Made by a program: the position numbers and the translations under genes. DNA of 64,000 nucleotides from Shewanella eurypsychrophilus (lineage in GTDB: Bacteria > Pseudomonadota > Gammaproteobacteria > Enterobacterales > Shewanellaceae), in assembly GCF_007004545.3 (NCBI RefSeq), contig NZ_CP045503.2, forward strand, positions 1,024,501-1,088,500. The letters run 5' to 3'. The notes beneath the pieces are model-generated. The model searched no databases, was not told where the DNA came from, and saw only the letters and a program-made list of their open reading frames with translations. This document shows, piece after piece, positions 34,903 to 45,671 of this stretch (position 1 is its first letter; the number at the start of each line of letters is the position of its first letter).

Positions 34903-35904
34903 CTATTGATTCTTTCCTATTAGGTGTAGAGGCGCAGCGCTACTTAAGTAAGCCTCATCGACTTGATCTAACTTGTTGAAGCGGATCATTTCTCGGATGC
35001 CATCGATATAAGCTTGACCACGTTCTGAGTATTTATCTAATGTTCCAGCTAACACTGGCCCTGTTATCGCTTGTTTATTACCACGTAGTTCTGCGCGTAA
35101 ATCACGCAGTCGTTGATAAGCACTATTGGTATTCAAGTTGAACATATAGCCTTCTACCGATGCAAGCGGGCTATCAAATCTGGCTAATCCATAATTACCT
35201 AACTCTTTACGTTGCTGCTTGGGGATCATGCCATTGCCGCTGAAATCCCATTGACCAAAGAAGGCATTTCCTTCCAAGGTAAATCTAGAGGTGGCCCAGC
35301 CGCTTTCTTCGGCAGCCTGAGCTAGCACGAGTGAAGGTGGCAATACATCTACCTGACGCAATAAGCGGGTGCGTAGCTCTTCAGTAATCTGGATATTGCT
35401 ATCTGTTATCGTCTTATACTTTAACGCTAACTGCAGCAGCTCAGGTGCATCAAGTGATGCGTTTTCTATCAACTGACATTCTAATAGAATATTTTCATTA
35501 GAGACTAAAATGAGTGGCGCCATCAAACGGAAAAAGACCATTTTTTTCTGTTGCACTGGAATTTCGTTAGATGTTTTATGCCAATTATCGCTGACCTTCT
35601 CAAAGGTCAAGCGAGGCACTTCACGGTTGCCATCGAGCCAACTTTGGGTGTTGTAGTTAAGAGAATCGAATAGAGAAATAAGATCATCGAGGGATTCTAG
35701 AACTATATCTTTTGGGGCACTGCTGGGGATATTGTCACTCAGCTGGGGAAGATTGTCGTTTAATCGTTCAGCATCCGATTGCGCCATTTTCTTATCTGTA
35801 TTTTTTACATCACTTGGCCCGTTTGTGAAATTATCCACTCCCCACCACAGTGAAGTCCCTATTAAAAGCGTCGCCAGCAATAGTTTTCCTATGTTACTTC
35901 CCAT
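34903..35904 (-). CDS. bax: Bax-like glucosaminidase-domain protein
   Basis: Envelope protein of 333 residues with a C-terminal glucosaminidase-like domain: AEESGWATSRFTLEGNAFFG, QRKELGNYGLARFDSPLASV, EGYMFNLNTNSAYQRLR and LDKYSERGQAYIDGI, as in E. coli Bax. The frame opens at 35964; ATG 35904 is chosen for the GGAGA 5 nt upstream and because it gives an N-terminal membrane anchor (MGSNIGKLLLATLLIGTSLW). It probably cuts peptidoglycan N-acetylglucosaminyl links. It is longer than E. coli Bax (about 270) through an N-terminal linker. Confidence 0.88.
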   Translation of the reverse strand: MGSNIGKLLLATLLIGTSLWWGVDNFTNGPSDVKNTDKKMAQSDAERLNDNLPQLSDNIPSSAPKDIVLESLDDLISLFDSLNYNTQSWLDGNREVPRLTFEKVSDNWHKTSNEIPVQQKKMVFFRLMAPLILVSNENILLECQLIENASLDAPELLQLALKYKTITDSNIQITEELRTRLLRQVDVLPPSLVLAQAAEESGWATSRFTLEGNAFFGQWDFSGNGMIPKQQRKELGNYGLARFDSPLASVEGYMFNLNTNSAYQRLRDLRAELRGNKQAITGPVLAGTLDKYSERGQAYIDGIREMIRFNKLDQVDEAYLSSAAPLHLIGKNQ

Positions 35905-36040
35905 TGTCTCTCCGAGTTCCAAAAATGAATTAGCGGGCAAGCCTGCTAACTTACAGTATCGCAACTTAACACCAGCTTAACCTAGCAGAATGGCTACAGA
36001 TGTGTAGAACAAAATAGTGAAGGGGATTTTTTCCTGGCAT

Positions 36041-36065
36041 AAAAAAACCGCCAAAAGGCGGTTTT
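36041..36065 (-). terminator. terminator downstream of metK
   Basis: CCGCC-AAAA-GGCGG (36048-36061) with seven A on the left, giving a U-tract for minus-strand transcripts leaving metK. Confidence 0.88.
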
Positions 36066-36099
36066 GATGTTTCAGCTGTGATTAGACTCGTTAAACGAA

Positions 36100-37254
36100 T
36101 TAAAGCTTAGCTGCAGCTTTCAGCTCTTCAGCCTTGTCGGTACGCTCCCAAGGGAACTCCTCACGACCAAAGTGTCCGTATGCTGCTGTTGACTTATAGA
36201 TTGGGCGAGCCAAATCTAACATCTCTGTCAGGCCATATGGGCGAAGGTCGAAGTGCTCACGTACAAGCGCTATTAACAAGTCTTCAGCAACTTTGGCTGT
36301 GCCGAATGTTTCAATGCTGATAGAGGTAGGCTCTGCAACACCAATCGCATAAGACACTTGTATCTCACAACGGTCAGCAAGGCCTGCTGCAACTATGTTC
36401 TTAGCTACGTAACGTGCTGCGTATGCGGCACTACGGTCAACTTTTGATGGATCTTTACCTGAGAATGCGCCACCACCGTGACGTGCCATCCCGCCGTAGG
36501 TGTCGACGATGATTTTACGACCGGTTAGACCACAATCTCCCACTGGACCACCGATAACAAAACGGCCTGTTGGGTTGATGAAGTATTTAGTGTCTTTAGA
36601 TAACCACTTAGCCGGTAATACTGGCTTGATGATGGTTTCCATTACGCCTTCAATCAGGTCTGACTGGTTCACGCTGTCACAATGCTGAGTCGAAAGAACA
36701 ACGGCGTCGATACCTGCGATGCTGCCATCGCTATTATAAGCAAACGTGACCTGACTCTTCGCATCTGGACGCAACCAGGTAAGGGTCTTGTCTTTACGCA
36801 CTTCAGATTGACGCTTCACGAGTGCATGTGCATAAGTGATAGGCGCAGGCATGAGTACGTCGGTTTCGTTGTTGGCATAGCCAAACATTAGACCTTGGTC
36901 ACCAGCACCTTGCTCTTTAGGATCGGCGCGATCAACACCTTGGTTGATGTCTGGAGACTGTTTACCAATGACATTTAATATCGCGCAAGAGTCAGCATCG
37001 AAACCCATATCAGAATGAGTGTAACCAATTTCACGTACAGTCTTACGGGTGATCTCTTCGATATCAACCCAAGCTGAAGTTGTCACTTCACCACCAACCA
37101 TGACCATGCCGGTTTTTACATAGGTTTCACAGGCAACACGAGCTTTAGGATCTTGCTCTAGGATTGCGTCTAGTACCGCATCAGAAATCTGATCGGCGAT
37201 TTTATCTGGATGACCTTCTGATACTGATTCAGAAGTAAACAAGTGCTTTGCCAT
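36100..37254 (-). CDS. metK: S-adenosylmethionine synthetase
   Basis: Makes S-adenosylmethionine from methionine and ATP. The sequence is nearly colinear with E. coli Met[33 protein letters not shown] (ATP loop), [20 protein letters not shown] and [20 protein letters not shown]. The frame opens at 37269, but ATG 37254 gives the conserved MAKHLF start; neither start has a strong ribosome site. Length from it is 384. MetJ-type boxes lie upstream at 37291-37314 and a terminator follows, so it is a single repressible gene. Confidence 0.97.
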   Translation of the reverse strand: MAKHLFTSESVSEGHPDKIADQISDAVLDAILEQDPKARVACETYVKTGMVMVGGEVTTSAWVDIEEITRKTVREIGYTHSDMGFDADSCAILNVIGKQSPDINQGVDRADPKEQGAGDQGLMFGYANNETDVLMPAPITYAHALVKRQSEVRKDKTLTWLRPDAKSQVTFAYNSDGSIAGIDAVVLSTQHCDSVNQSDLIEGVMETIIKPVLPAKWLSKDTKYFINPTGRFVIGGPVGDCGLTGRKIIVDTYGGMARHGGGAFSGKDPSKVDRSAAYAARYVAKNIVAAGLADRCEIQVSYAIGVAEPTSISIETFGTAKVAEDLLIALVREHFDLRPYGLTEMLDLARPIYKSTAAYGHFGREEFPWERTDKAEELKAAAKL

Positions 37255-37290
37255 GGTGGGGAGTCTCATCGTTGAACAATTTGAATGTGT

Positions 37291-37314
37291 AGAAGTATCT
37301 ACATCTAGACGTCT
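37291..37314 (-). promoter_or_regulatory. MetJ operator (three met boxes)
   Basis: Three adjacent 8-mers: AGAAGTAT (6 of 8), CTACATCT (5 of 8) and AGACGTCT (8 of 8, perfect met box). MetJ with SAM binds tandem boxes of this consensus, fitting feedback control of metK. The boxes lie 37-60 bp upstream of the start codon. Confidence 0.75.
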
Positions 37315-37694
37315 ATATTAATTCAAAAATGGCTATTGATCACCCCTGTTCGTTAAAAAATCACTCATATTGTGACATTGAAGATACATAATAAACGTGT
37401 TTTTAGGTTATTAGCTCTTAATTATCAGTTGTATAGCCTAATAGTCTATGCGCGCATGAAATCAGGTAAATATTTGTCATATCAGAGCAATAGCCAATAC
37501 TCTGTTTCCATATGGTGGTTTCATCCCTACTACTGATGGGGAAATATTACGATTTGGTGAATTATCGTTTGCGTCCATGGGTTATGTGGGCGAAAATATG
37601 GCTCCAAAATTTGCAGTAGAGCATCGGTTTCGATTTAAGTGCTAATTTATATGGTACTCGATGCTTTATACCTCAAAACCAAGCAGGAGAGAGC
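37315..37694. other. divergent leader region metK / tkt
   Basis: No gene seen. It must hold the tkt promoter; AGCAGGAGAG (near 37681-37690) provides the tkt ribosome site. No riboswitch or other named site was recognised. Confidence 0.6.
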
Positions 37695-39689
37695 ATGTCA
37701 TCTCGTAAAGAACTCGCTAACGCAATCCGTGCATTAACCATGGATGCCGTTCAAAAAGCCAATTCTGGTCACCCAGGTGCACCAATGGGGATGGCCGATA
37801 TCGCTGAAGTGCTTTGGAATGACTTCCTTAAGCACAACCCAAATAACCCAGAGTGGGTTGATCGTGACCGTTTCGTCTTATCAAACGGCCATGGCTCTAT
37901 GCTTATATACTCTTTGCTTCATCTGACAGGCTATGCACTGCCTATCGAAGAGCTGCAAAACTTCCGTCAGCTGCACTCTAAGACACCTGGCCACCCTGAA
38001 TATGGTTACACTCCGGGTGTTGAAACGACCACAGGGCCACTTGGCGCTGGTATCAGTAACGCTGTAGGTATGGCAATTGCTGAGAAGACATTAGCGGCTC
38101 AGTTCAACCAGCCTGGTTACGACATCGTCGATCACTTCACCTACTGTTTCTTGGGTGATGGTTGTTTGATGGAAGGCATCTCACACGAAGCCTGTTCTTT
38201 AGCGGGAACCTTAGGCCTTGGTAAGCTCATCATGTTCTGGGATGACAATGGCATCTCTATCGATGGTCACGTCGAAGGTTGGTTCACCGATGATACACCT
38301 AAGCGTTTCGAATCATACGGCTGGCATGTTGTTGCTAACGTAGACGGTCATGATAGCGCTGCTATCCGTGCGGCTATCGAAGAAGCTAAGTCTGTTACTG
38401 ACAAGCCTACAATGATCTGTTGCAAGACGACTATTGGTTTTGGTTCTCCTAACAAGTCTGGTACTCATAACTGCCACGGTGCACCACTGGGTGATGCCGA
38501 GATCACAGCAACCCGTGAATTCTTGGGTTGGGAGCATGGTGCTTTCGAGATCCCTGAAAATGTATACGCAGGTTGGGATGCAAAAGATGCTGGTGCGACG
38601 AATGAAGCCAGCTGGAATGACAAGTTTGCCGCTTATGAAGCTGCATTCCCTGAACTTGCTGCAGAATATAAGCGCCGCGTGATCACTGGCGATCTTCCTG
38701 CTGATTTTGAAGAGAAAGCTCAAGCTTTCATTCAAGAGTGTCAAGACAAGGCTGAAGGCATTGCTAGCCGTAAGGCATCTCAAAATGCTATCGGTGCATT
38801 TGGTGCTATCTTACCTGAAATGTTAGGTGGCTCTGCCGACCTCGCAGGTTCTAACCTGACGCTTTGGTCTGGTTCTAAAGGTATTCAAGATGATCCAGCC
38901 GGTAACTACATCTATTACGGTGTACGTGAATTCGGTATGAGCGGTATCATGAATGGTGCATCACTTCACGGTGGTTTCATCAACTATGGTGCAACCTTCA
39001 TGATGTTTATGGAGTATGCGCGTAACGCGGTACGTATGTCTGCGCTTATGGGTATTCAAAACGTCTGGGTTTACACTCATGACTCAATCGGTCAAGGTGA
39101 AGATGGTCCGACTCACCAACCAGTAGAGCAACTTGCTAACTTGCGTATGACTCCAAACATGACAGTTTGGCGTCCATGTGATGCGGCTGAAACTGCGGTT
39201 TCTTGGAAGTCTGCTATTCAGCGTCGTGATGCGCCTACGTCACTTATCTTCAGTCGTCAGGGTCTTAAGGCTCAGGCTCGTACTGCAGAGCAGTTAGCTA
39301 ACGTCGCTAAAGGTGGTTACACCTTAATCGATTGTGCTGGCACACCAGATTTGATCCTGATTGCTACCGGTTCTGAAGTTCAGCTGGCTGTCGATTCAGC
39401 TGCTGCATTGACTGAGCAAGGTAAGAAGGTACGTGTTGTATCTATGCCTTCTACTAACGAGTTCGATAAGCAAGATGCGGCTTATAAAGAATCTGTGCTA
39501 CCAAGTTCAGTGACCAAGCGTGTTGCAATTGAAGCGGCTCATGTCGATTTCTGGCACAAGTATATTGGCTTCGGCGGCGCTGTTGTCGGCATGACTACCT
39601 TCGGTGAGTCAGCCCCTGGTGCTGATTTGTTGAAGCACTTTGGCTTCACTGTTGAGAACGTTGTTGCTGTTGCGAACAAGTTAGCTTAA
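37695..39689 (+). CDS. tkt: transketolase
   Basis: Thiamine diphosphate enzyme of the pentose phosphate pathway, 664 residues, moving two-carbon units between sugar phosphates. Visible: [35 protein letters not shown], the ThDP motif [20 protein letters not shown] to [11 protein letters not shown], then [20 protein letters not shown] and FSRQGL. It is followed by epd, pgk and fba on the same strand, the usual order in gammaproteobacteria, although the 355-bp gap and hairpin at 39753-39804 suggest that tkt is transcribed separately. Confidence 0.97.
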   Translation: MSSRKELANAIRALTMDAVQKANSGHPGAPMGMADIAEVLWNDFLKHNPNNPEWVDRDRFVLSNGHGSMLIYSLLHLTGYALPIEELQNFRQLHSKTPGHPEYGYTPGVETTTGPLGAGISNAVGMAIAEKTLAAQFNQPGYDIVDHFTYCFLGDGCLMEGISHEACSLAGTLGLGKLIMFWDDNGISIDGHVEGWFTDDTPKRFESYGWHVVANVDGHDSAAIRAAIEEAKSVTDKPTMICCKTTIGFGSPNKSGTHNCHGAPLGDAEITATREFLGWEHGAFEIPENVYAGWDAKDAGATNEASWNDKFAAYEAAFPELAAEYKRRVITGDLPADFEEKAQAFIQECQDKAEGIASRKASQNAIGAFGAILPEMLGGSADLAGSNLTLWSGSKGIQDDPAGNYIYYGVREFGMSGIMNGASLHGGFINYGATFMMFMEYARNAVRMSALMGIQNVWVYTHDSIGQGEDGPTHQPVEQLANLRMTPNMTVWRPCDAAETAVSWKSAIQRRDAPTSLIFSRQGLKAQARTAEQLANVAKGGYTLIDCAGTPDLILIATGSEVQLAVDSAAALTEQGKKVRVVSMPSTNEFDKQDAAYKESVLPSSVTKRVAIEAAHVDFWHKYIGFGGAVVGMTTFGESAPGADLLKHFGFTVENVVAVANKLA

Positions 39690-39752
39690 TAGATCTGCTT
39701 TGCATTTCTATTTTATGCCACGCTGTGGCGTTATCTAGTTTGTGATGAGTCT

Positions 39753-39804
39753 AACGGCTTACTTCATATGGCATGTTTAGCCATAAATAATGAAGTAGGC
39801 CGTT
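39753..39804 (+). terminator. long stem after tkt
   Basis: AACGGCTTACTTCAT (39753-39767) pairs with ATGAAGTAGGCCGTT (39790-39804) with one mismatch. There is no clear U-tract. It probably ends or protects the tkt message. Confidence 0.5.
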
Positions 39805-40044
39805 GTTCCATCAAAAATAGCAGTTTAAAACTGTTTATGAGATAAACATTGCTAATCAAATAGATTGGCCATTTATCACGTTTCATTGATTTTCATTGGT
39901 TAATCCAATATCGGTTAGCCTAATGTTTAGTGAACCATGATAAGTGAAATTTTTTGTTGGTAATAAACTTGAAGAGATACTTGATGAGAGGGTGATCAGG
40001 TGTTATCAATACCCACAGTTTCTTTATAGGATGATAATCGCGAA
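39805..40044. other. epd leader region
   Basis: No gene or named site recognised. AGGATGAT lies ahead of the epd ATG at 40045. Confidence 0.5.
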
Positions 40045-41067
40045 ATGATCAGAGTTGCAATCAATGGTTATGGCCGTATAGGTCGCTCAATTCTTCGTGC
40101 TGTCTATGAGTCAGGTAAGCGAGATCAGATTCAAATAGTCGCTATCAATGAATTAGCTAAACCTGAAGCAATTCTTCATCTCACCAAATATGACACAACC
40201 CATGGCCGCTTTCAGTCTCAAGTCGAATTGACTATTAGTGACGACTGCCTGCAAATCGGCGATGACTCGATTCGCTTGTTACACGAGCCTGATGCTAGCA
40301 AGCTCCCCTGGGGAGAGCTCGACATAGATATCGTCTATGAGGCGACTGGGGTGTTATCCGATAGAGCCAGCTGTGAGGCTCACATCCATGCGGGGGCTAA
40401 GCAGGTACTCATCAGCCACCCCTCTTCGAGTGATGTGGATGCGACAATTGTCTATGGGGTGAATCATGAACTGTTACAGGCTGAACACACTGTTGTGTCC
40501 AATGCATCCTGTACTACAAATTGTATTGTGCCTGTCATCGAAGTGTTAGATAAACACTTTACCGTTAAGAGCGGTGCTATCACGACCATACATTCTGCAA
40601 TGAACGATCAACAGGTGATCGATGCCTATCATGATGATCTGCGCCGTACTCGAGCCGCCGGTCAATCGATTATCCCTGTCGATACTAAGCTTGCCCGAGG
40701 TATCGAACGAATTTTACCGCAGATGAAAGACAAGTTTGAAGCTATCTCAGTACGCGTGCCAACGATAAATGTGACCGCTATCGATGTATCGGTGACCTTA
40801 CAATCTCGGGTAGACATTGAGCTTGTAAATCAGGTGCTTCGAGATTCAGCAAAAGGGCTGTATAAGGGCATTCTAGGCTATACTAATGAGCCGTTAGTCT
40901 CCTGTGACTTTAACCACGATCCCCGCTCTAGTATTGTCGATGGAACCCAGACTCGGGTTAGCGATGGCCACTTAGTGAAGTTACTTTTGTGGTGTGACAA
41001 CGAATGGGGCTTCGCCAATCGAATGCTCGATACCAGTTTAGAGATGATAAAGGCGAAAAGAGCCTAA
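40045..41067 (+). CDS. epd: D-erythrose-4-phosphate dehydrogenase
   Basis: NAD-dependent GAPDH-family enzyme that oxidises erythrose 4-phosphate to 4-phosphoerythronate, the first step of the DXP-dependent pyridoxal phosphate pathway. Length 340 (E. coli 339). The NAD fold starts [20 protein letters not shown]; the catalytic cysteine is in SNASCTTNC, and the Epd-specific segments [19 protein letters not shown] and [20 protein letters not shown] separate it from glycolytic GAPDH. It is the head of an epd-pgk-fba cluster, as in E. coli. Confidence 0.96.
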   Translation: MIRVAINGYGRIGRSILRAVYESGKRDQIQIVAINELAKPEAILHLTKYDTTHGRFQSQVELTISDDCLQIGDDSIRLLHEPDASKLPWGELDIDIVYEATGVLSDRASCEAHIHAGAKQVLISHPSSSDVDATIVYGVNHELLQAEHTVVSNASCTTNCIVPVIEVLDKHFTVKSGAITTIHSAMNDQQVIDAYHDDLRRTRAAGQSIIPVDTKLARGIERILPQMKDKFEAISVRVPTINVTAIDVSVTLQSRVDIELVNQVLRDSAKGLYKGILGYTNEPLVSCDFNHDPRSSIVDGTQTRVSDGHLVKLLLWCDNEWGFANRMLDTSLEMIKAKRA

Positions 41068-41093
41068 AAAAGGTCATAGGTACGAGGTAAAGC

Positions 41094-41143
41094 AGGTTCT
41101 AGGAAATAAAACCTAGTACCTAGCGTCTAGTTCCTAGAACCTT
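41094..41143. repeat. CTAG-rich dispersed repeat after epd
   Basis: AGGTTCTAGGAAATAAAACC, TAGTACCTAG and TAGTTCCTAGAACC lie between epd and pgk, 27 bp after the epd stop. Confidence 0.75.
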
Positions 41144-41241
41144 ATTCATATTTTTCTGATGGCTTGGTGTCCTGTCCCGGCGGTCAGAGTGAAAAATTTT
41201 GATTTTGTAAATTTAATTTTTAACTTTAAAAGGAAACACAA

Positions 41242-42417
41242 ATGGCGATTATTAATATGTCAGCGTTAGAGCTACAAGGTAAGCGTGTGCTTATCCGTGA
41301 AGATCTAAACGTACCAGTGAGTGAAGGCGTTGTGACTAGTGATGCACGTCTACGTGCTGCATTACCCACTATCAAGCTGGCGCTTGAGAAAGGGGCTGCC
41401 GTGATGGTGATGTCTCATCTTGGTCGCCCTACTGAGGGTGAATATAACGCAGACTTCTCTCTACAGCCTGTTGTCGATTATCTGACTAAAGCACTAGATT
41501 GCCCTGTACGTTTGGCTAAAGACTACCTAGATGGTGTTGAAGCTAATGTCGGTGAAGTTGTGGTATTTGAAAACGTGCGTTTCAATATCGGCGAAAAGAA
41601 AAATGATGAGGCATTAGCTAAGAAGCTAGCGGCCCTTTGTGATGTCTATGTTATGGATGCCTTCGGTACTGCGCATCGCGCTCAGGCTTCGACTCATGGT
41701 GTCGGTCTACATGCGGCGATTGCTTGTGCTGGCCCTCTGCTAGCAGGTGAGCTAGAAGCGCTGGGTAAGGCGATGGATAATCCTGCACGCCCACTTGTGG
41801 CGATTGTTGGTGGCTCAAAAGTGTCGACTAAGCTGACAGTATTAGAAAGCTTATCAACGATTGTTGATCAGTTGGTTGTTGGTGGGGGTATTGCCAATAC
41901 TTTCATTGCGGCAGCGGGTCATGAAGTGGGTAAATCTTTGTATGAAGCCGACCTTATTGATGAAGCAAAACGCCTTGTAGCAAATGCTCAAAGTCGTGGC
42001 GGCGATATCCCTGTGCCTACCGATGTGGTTGTGGCTAGTGAGTTTAGTCCAACAGCAGTTGCGACACTGAAAGATGTAAGTGAAGTGACTAAGGACGATA
42101 TGATTTTTGATATCGGTCCGGATAGCAGCGACGCCCTGGCTGAGATCATTAAAAATGCCGGCACAATAGTCTGGAATGGTCCTGTAGGTGTATTCGAGTT
42201 CGATCAGTTTGGTGAGGGTACGAAACGTATCGCCCAGGCTATCGCAGACTCAGATGCTTTCTCTATTGCTGGTGGTGGTGATACGTTAGCGGCCGTCGAT
42301 AAATATGGTATTGCAGATAAAATTTCTTATATTTCGACTGGTGGTGGTGCTTTCCTCGAATTTCTCGAAGGAAAAGAACTTCCGGCCGTAGCTATGTTAG
42401 AATCTCGCGGAAAATAA
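41242..42417 (+). CDS. pgk: phosphoglycerate kinase
   Basis: Glycolytic kinase of 391 residues catalysing 1,3-bisphosphoglycerate + ADP to 3-phosphoglycerate + ATP. Hallmarks: [65 protein letters not shown] and the nucleotide-binding [15 protein letters not shown] with [22 protein letters not shown] lies ahead of ATG 41242. It is between epd and fba, with a CTAG repeat upstream; a hairpin follows the stop codon. Confidence 0.97.
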   Translation: MAIINMSALELQGKRVLIREDLNVPVSEGVVTSDARLRAALPTIKLALEKGAAVMVMSHLGRPTEGEYNADFSLQPVVDYLTKALDCPVRLAKDYLDGVEANVGEVVVFENVRFNIGEKKNDEALAKKLAALCDVYVMDAFGTAHRAQASTHGVGLHAAIACAGPLLAGELEALGKAMDNPARPLVAIVGGSKVSTKLTVLESLSTIVDQLVVGGGIANTFIAAAGHEVGKSLYEADLIDEAKRLVANAQSRGGDIPVPTDVVVASEFSPTAVATLKDVSEVTKDDMIFDIGPDSSDALAEIIKNAGTIVWNGPVGVFEFDQFGEGTKRIAQAIADSDAFSIAGGGDTLAAVDKYGIADKISYISTGGGAFLEFLEGKELPAVAMLESRGK

Positions 42418-42427
42418 CAAACATAGA

Positions 42428-42479
42428 CTGATTTAGAGATAAATAGCGCTCTTAAAATTATAAATAACCTCTAAATCAG
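42428..42479 (+). terminator. stem-loop between pgk and fba
   Basis: CTGATTTAGAG (42428-42438) pairs with CTCTAAATCAG (42469-42479), 11 bp with a 30-nt loop and no U-tract. It may stabilise or separate the pgk and fba messages. Confidence 0.4.
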
Positions 42480-42637
42480 CAATAAAAAGAAACCGTGCTT
42501 TGGTTACGTTCGATGTTGAGACTTAGGTCTGAGTATTGTGTTTGACCAAGGCATATAAAAATCAATCCAAACGATAGTGACCTCGGTGAGGAGTTTATTT
42601 AATCGATGAGCTTATCACCCTATTATTGGAGTAAAAA

Positions 42638-43702
42638 ATGGCTTTAATTTCCCTACGACAAATGCTTGATCATGCTGCAGAACATGACTATGGCGTACCC
42701 GCTTTCAATGTAAATAATCTTGAGCAGATGCGCGCAATTATGCAAGCAGCTGAAGCGACAGACAGTCCTGTGATTGTTCAGGCCTCAGCTGGCGCACGTA
42801 AATATGCTCGTCCTCAGTTTCTTAAGTATCTGATGGCGGCAGCGCTTGAGCAATATCCAGATATCCCAGTGTGTATTCACCAAGATCACGGTACCGACCC
42901 TGATATTTGTCAGCGTTCTATCCAGCTTGGTATGTCATCAGTGATGATGGACGGCTCTTTGATGGCAGATGGTAAGACACCTGCATCATATGATTACAAC
43001 GTCGATGTTACGCGTAAAACCGTTGCTTTTGCACATGCTTGTGGTGTGTCAGTTGAAGGTGAAATTGGTTGTCTTGGCAGTCTTGAAACTGGTGAAGCTG
43101 GTGAAGAAGATGGTATCGGTGCTGCTGGTATCCTGACTATGGATCAGATGCTAACGACACCAGAAGAAGCGGCGCGTTTTGTTGCTGATACCCATGTAGA
43201 TGCTTTGGCAATCGCGATTGGTACCAGTCACGGTGCTTATAAGTTTAGCCGTAAGCCTACCGGTGATGTACTTCGTATCGACCGTATCAAGGAAATTCAT
43301 GCCCGTATTCCTAACACTCACTTAGTGATGCACGGTTCTTCATCTGTGCCTCAGGAGTGGCTGAAGATCATTAACCAGTACGGTGGTGAAATGCCTGAAA
43401 CATACGGTGTTCCTCTAGAGGAGATCGTCGAAGGTATTAAGCACGGCGTTCGTAAGGTTAATATCGATACCGATCTGCGTTTAGCATCTACCGGTGCAGT
43501 GCGTAAGTTCCTTGCCGAAAACCCAAGTGAATTTGATCCACGAAAATTCCTTAAGGCTTCGATGGAAGCTATGGCTGATATCTGTACCACACGTTATGAA
43601 GCATTTGGCGCTGCAGGTATGGGTTCTAAGATCAAGCCTAAGTCGCTACAAGCCATGTATAAGGCTTATCAATCTGGTGAGTTAGATCCACAGATTAAGT
43701 AA
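42638..43702 (+). CDS. fba: fructose-bisphosphate aldolase, class II (Calvin-type subtype)
   Basis: Zinc aldolase of 354 residues cleaving fructose 1,6-bisphosphate. Visible: [20 protein letters not shown], the zinc region [60 protein letters not shown] and [14 protein letters not shown]. The length and motifs correspond to the class IIB-like subtype also found with Calvin-cycle genes, not the class IIA FbaA of E. coli. No RuBisCO genes are near, so it is simply the glycolytic/gluconeogenic enzyme. A strong terminator follows. Confidence 0.96.
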   Translation: MALISLRQMLDHAAEHDYGVPAFNVNNLEQMRAIMQAAEATDSPVIVQASAGARKYARPQFLKYLMAAALEQYPDIPVCIHQDHGTDPDICQRSIQLGMSSVMMDGSLMADGKTPASYDYNVDVTRKTVAFAHACGVSVEGEIGCLGSLETGEAGEEDGIGAAGILTMDQMLTTPEEAARFVADTHVDALAIAIGTSHGAYKFSRKPTGDVLRIDRIKEIHARIPNTHLVMHGSSSVPQEWLKIINQYGGEMPETYGVPLEEIVEGIKHGVRKVNIDTDLRLASTGAVRKFLAENPSEFDPRKFLKASMEAMADICTTRYEAFGAAGMGSKIKPKSLQAMYKAYQSGELDPQIK

Positions 43703-43724
43703 CTGCTAGTTGAGTTTTAATGTC

Positions 43725-43752
43725 AAAATGCCCGCATTAAGTGGGCATTTTT
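43725..43752 (+). terminator. terminator after fba
   Basis: AAAATGCCC pairs with GGGCATTTT, followed by T; a typical strong intrinsic terminator. Confidence 0.88.
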
Positions 43753-43942
43753 GTATCTGCTTATAAAATTATTTTTTAATACCCATTGGGATAATCACAC
43801 TTAGCGTATTTTCTAGTGGCTGTAATTTATTGCTGGCTCTATAACAGATGGGGTTAACTTGTATCACGATTTTCAATTCTGTTTTGTCAGTGTTAATATT
43901 GCGCCGATTTTAAGGGATTTGATCTTTCGGAGTAGTATAAAA

Positions 43943-44683
43943 ATGAATAAATTGCTAATAGCGTCTGCTATTTTAATGGTGGCACCTTTTGCTGCTCAAG
44001 CCGGTGCAGACTTTGTTGAAGGCGATAAGATCTTTGGTGGTGATGCCGAGTTAGGGGCAACACTGACCACAGGAAATACAGAGACGACATCGATAAAGGG
44101 TCGTCTCGATATGAAGCATGAACTAGGTAATTGGGAGAACCAGTACCTATTAGAAGCTTTGTATAAAGAAGATACTGGCGAAATTACAGGTAAGCGTTAT
44201 TACGGTTTGATCCAAGCCGATTATCAGTTTAGTGCTGTTAACTATATGTTTTTTAATGCCAACCATGAGATAGACCCTTTCACAGGTTTTGATTCAAAAT
44301 CTACGGTATCTTCTGGTTACGGCCATAAGTTTATTGATGATGGTAGAACACTGTTCAATGTCGAGATTGGTCCTGGTTATCAGTTTAAGCAATTAGACGA
44401 TGAGAGTGCTTTGGCTGCAGGTTATGATACCGAAGACAGTTGGGTTGCTCATGGCGTTGCTAATTTTGAAACAGAGATCACCGACAGCTCTAAATTTAAG
44501 CAGATGTTTGTAGCCGACTATGGTGATTCTTTAGAAGGGCGTTCTGAAACCTCAGTTACAGCGAATATCATTGGCGCATTAGCGATGAAGTTTGCGGTTA
44601 TTGTACGTTACAACAGTGCGCCACTCGATGATAAGAAAAGCACAGATACAGAAACAAATATGACACTGCTTTACGCATTCTAA
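43943..44683 (+). CDS. DUF481 outer-membrane beta-barrel protein (YdiY-like)
   Basis: Exported protein with a DUF481 domain. The frame opens with TTG 43859, but ATG 43943 starts a normal signal peptide (MNKLLIASAILMVAPFAAQA, cut after AQA) and has GGAG 10 nt upstream. Mature segments alternate in the way of outer-membrane strands: ELGATLTTGNTETTSIKGRL, RYYGLIQADYQFSAVNYMFF and the C-terminal TNMTLLYAF, which ends in Phe as outer-membrane barrels do. Length 246. The function is unknown; paralogues are common in Shewanella. Terminators lie on both sides. Confidence 0.88.
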   Translation: MNKLLIASAILMVAPFAAQAGADFVEGDKIFGGDAELGATLTTGNTETTSIKGRLDMKHELGNWENQYLLEALYKEDTGEITGKRYYGLIQADYQFSAVNYMFFNANHEIDPFTGFDSKSTVSSGYGHKFIDDGRTLFNVEIGPGYQFKQLDDESALAAGYDTEDSWVAHGVANFETEITDSSKFKQMFVADYGDSLEGRSETSVTANIIGALAMKFAVIVRYNSAPLDDKKSTDTETNMTLLYAF

Positions 44684-44701
44684 TCGCGCTAGCATTGCTA
44701 G

Positions 44702-44729
44702 AAAAAGGCGTCATGATGACGCTTTTTTT
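44702..44729 (+). terminator. terminator after the DUF481 gene
   Basis: GCGTCATGATGACGC palindrome (44708-44722) flanked by A5 and T7. Confidence 0.88.
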
Positions 44730-44897
44730 ATGTAAAAAAATTAACTCGAAAGTTAACCACTTCCCTACATACGCTTCAATTTGTAACTACGTTTTGTTCA
44801 TAACTATCAACTGCTTGTGTGCGCTCTGTCACGATTAACTCTTTTACTAATACTGAAGCTATTGTGATCACAGACTAGTCTGGTAGGAATAGATACA

Positions 44898-45671
44898 ATG
44901 ATTAGCCATAAAATAGGTAAGAGTATATTAAGTATGCAAATTGGTTGCTGTTGGTTTGATATCAATCAATCAACACTATCAAATCAGTCGAACGACACCA
45001 GCTGGAAAATGGCTAAGGTGGAGTTTGCTGTACTCGAACTATTAGTACGGTTTAGAGATCAGGTGCTATCAAAAGAGCAACTTCTACAACAAATTCCCCA
45101 AGAGCATAGAACACAAGCAAAACTGCAGGAAGCGATCGAAAGACTCAGGTTTTTTTTGGGCGAGGAGTCTGCTCAGTTGTTAGAGGCTATCGATGACCAA
45201 GGTTTCATTTTGCATACCAGAATGAAGTCATCTGTAAAACGAACTATCTCGGGCCCTCTGGCTAGCATGACAAAGCAGAAATATGGGCTGTTAATTGCTC
45301 AGCTTGTGCTGTTAATAATCCTTATCCACTCATTTTTCGACCCTTCAGAGTCGATTAAGCCTGTTAATGAACATCAGATTGTGACCTCTTCAGGCATAGT
45401 TTCTTATTATCCGGTATCTAATTCTGGGGAACCAGCTGGTGAACTTGAGAATTTATCTCGATTTTTTGTGCAGCAGATTGAGGCTTGTGAGCGTGTATTA
45501 TGGGACGATATTTTTGTGTCACTCACTCATAATCAGCGGGTGATCAGCATAGTGCTAAAACGAGAAGTTAAGGGTAAAACCGAGGTGAAAAATGTTAAAG
45601 GCATTTCACCGGATACCAGCAAAGGTTATATCGATCAGACATGGCTAAAAAGGAGTGGTATCTGTGGCTAA
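44898..45671 (+). CDS. ToxR/CadC-like membrane-bound winged-helix regulator
   Basis: Membrane-anchored transcription factor of 257 residues. A cytoplasmic winged helix (about 10-110) has WKMAKVEFAVLELLVRFRDQ and LSKEQLLQQI, then LQEAIERLRFFLG and LEAIDDQGFIL. A single helix at about 129-147 (YGLLIAQLVLLIILIHSFF) leads to a small periplasmic domain with cysteines near CERVLWDD and at the C-terminus (GICG), which could pair. The target promoters are unknown. The downstream gene overlaps it and encodes a small membrane protein, as with toxR-toxS and CadC-type/FidL-like pairs. Confidence 0.85.
   Translation: MISHKIGKSILSMQIGCCWFDINQSTLSNQSNDTSWKMAKVEFAVLELLVRFRDQVLSKEQLLQQIPQEHRTQAKLQEAIERLRFFLGEESAQLLEAIDDQGFILHTRMKSSVKRTISGPLASMTKQKYGLLIAQLVLLIILIHSFFDPSESIKPVNEHQIVTSSGIVSYYPVSNSGEPAGELENLSRFFVQQIEACERVLWDDIFVSLTHNQRVISIVLKREVKGKTEVKNVKGISPDTSKGYIDQTWLKRSGICG

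Noticed and set aside
38313..38783. 156-codon frame antisense to tkt
   Set aside because: It lies wholly inside the conserved transketolase gene on the other strand and its translation resembles no protein; an antisense shadow of codon bias.
42638..43702. Evidence of a Calvin cycle from the aldolase subtype
   Set aside because: No RuBisCO or phosphoribulokinase gene is in the window, and this subtype is also used in ordinary glycolysis.
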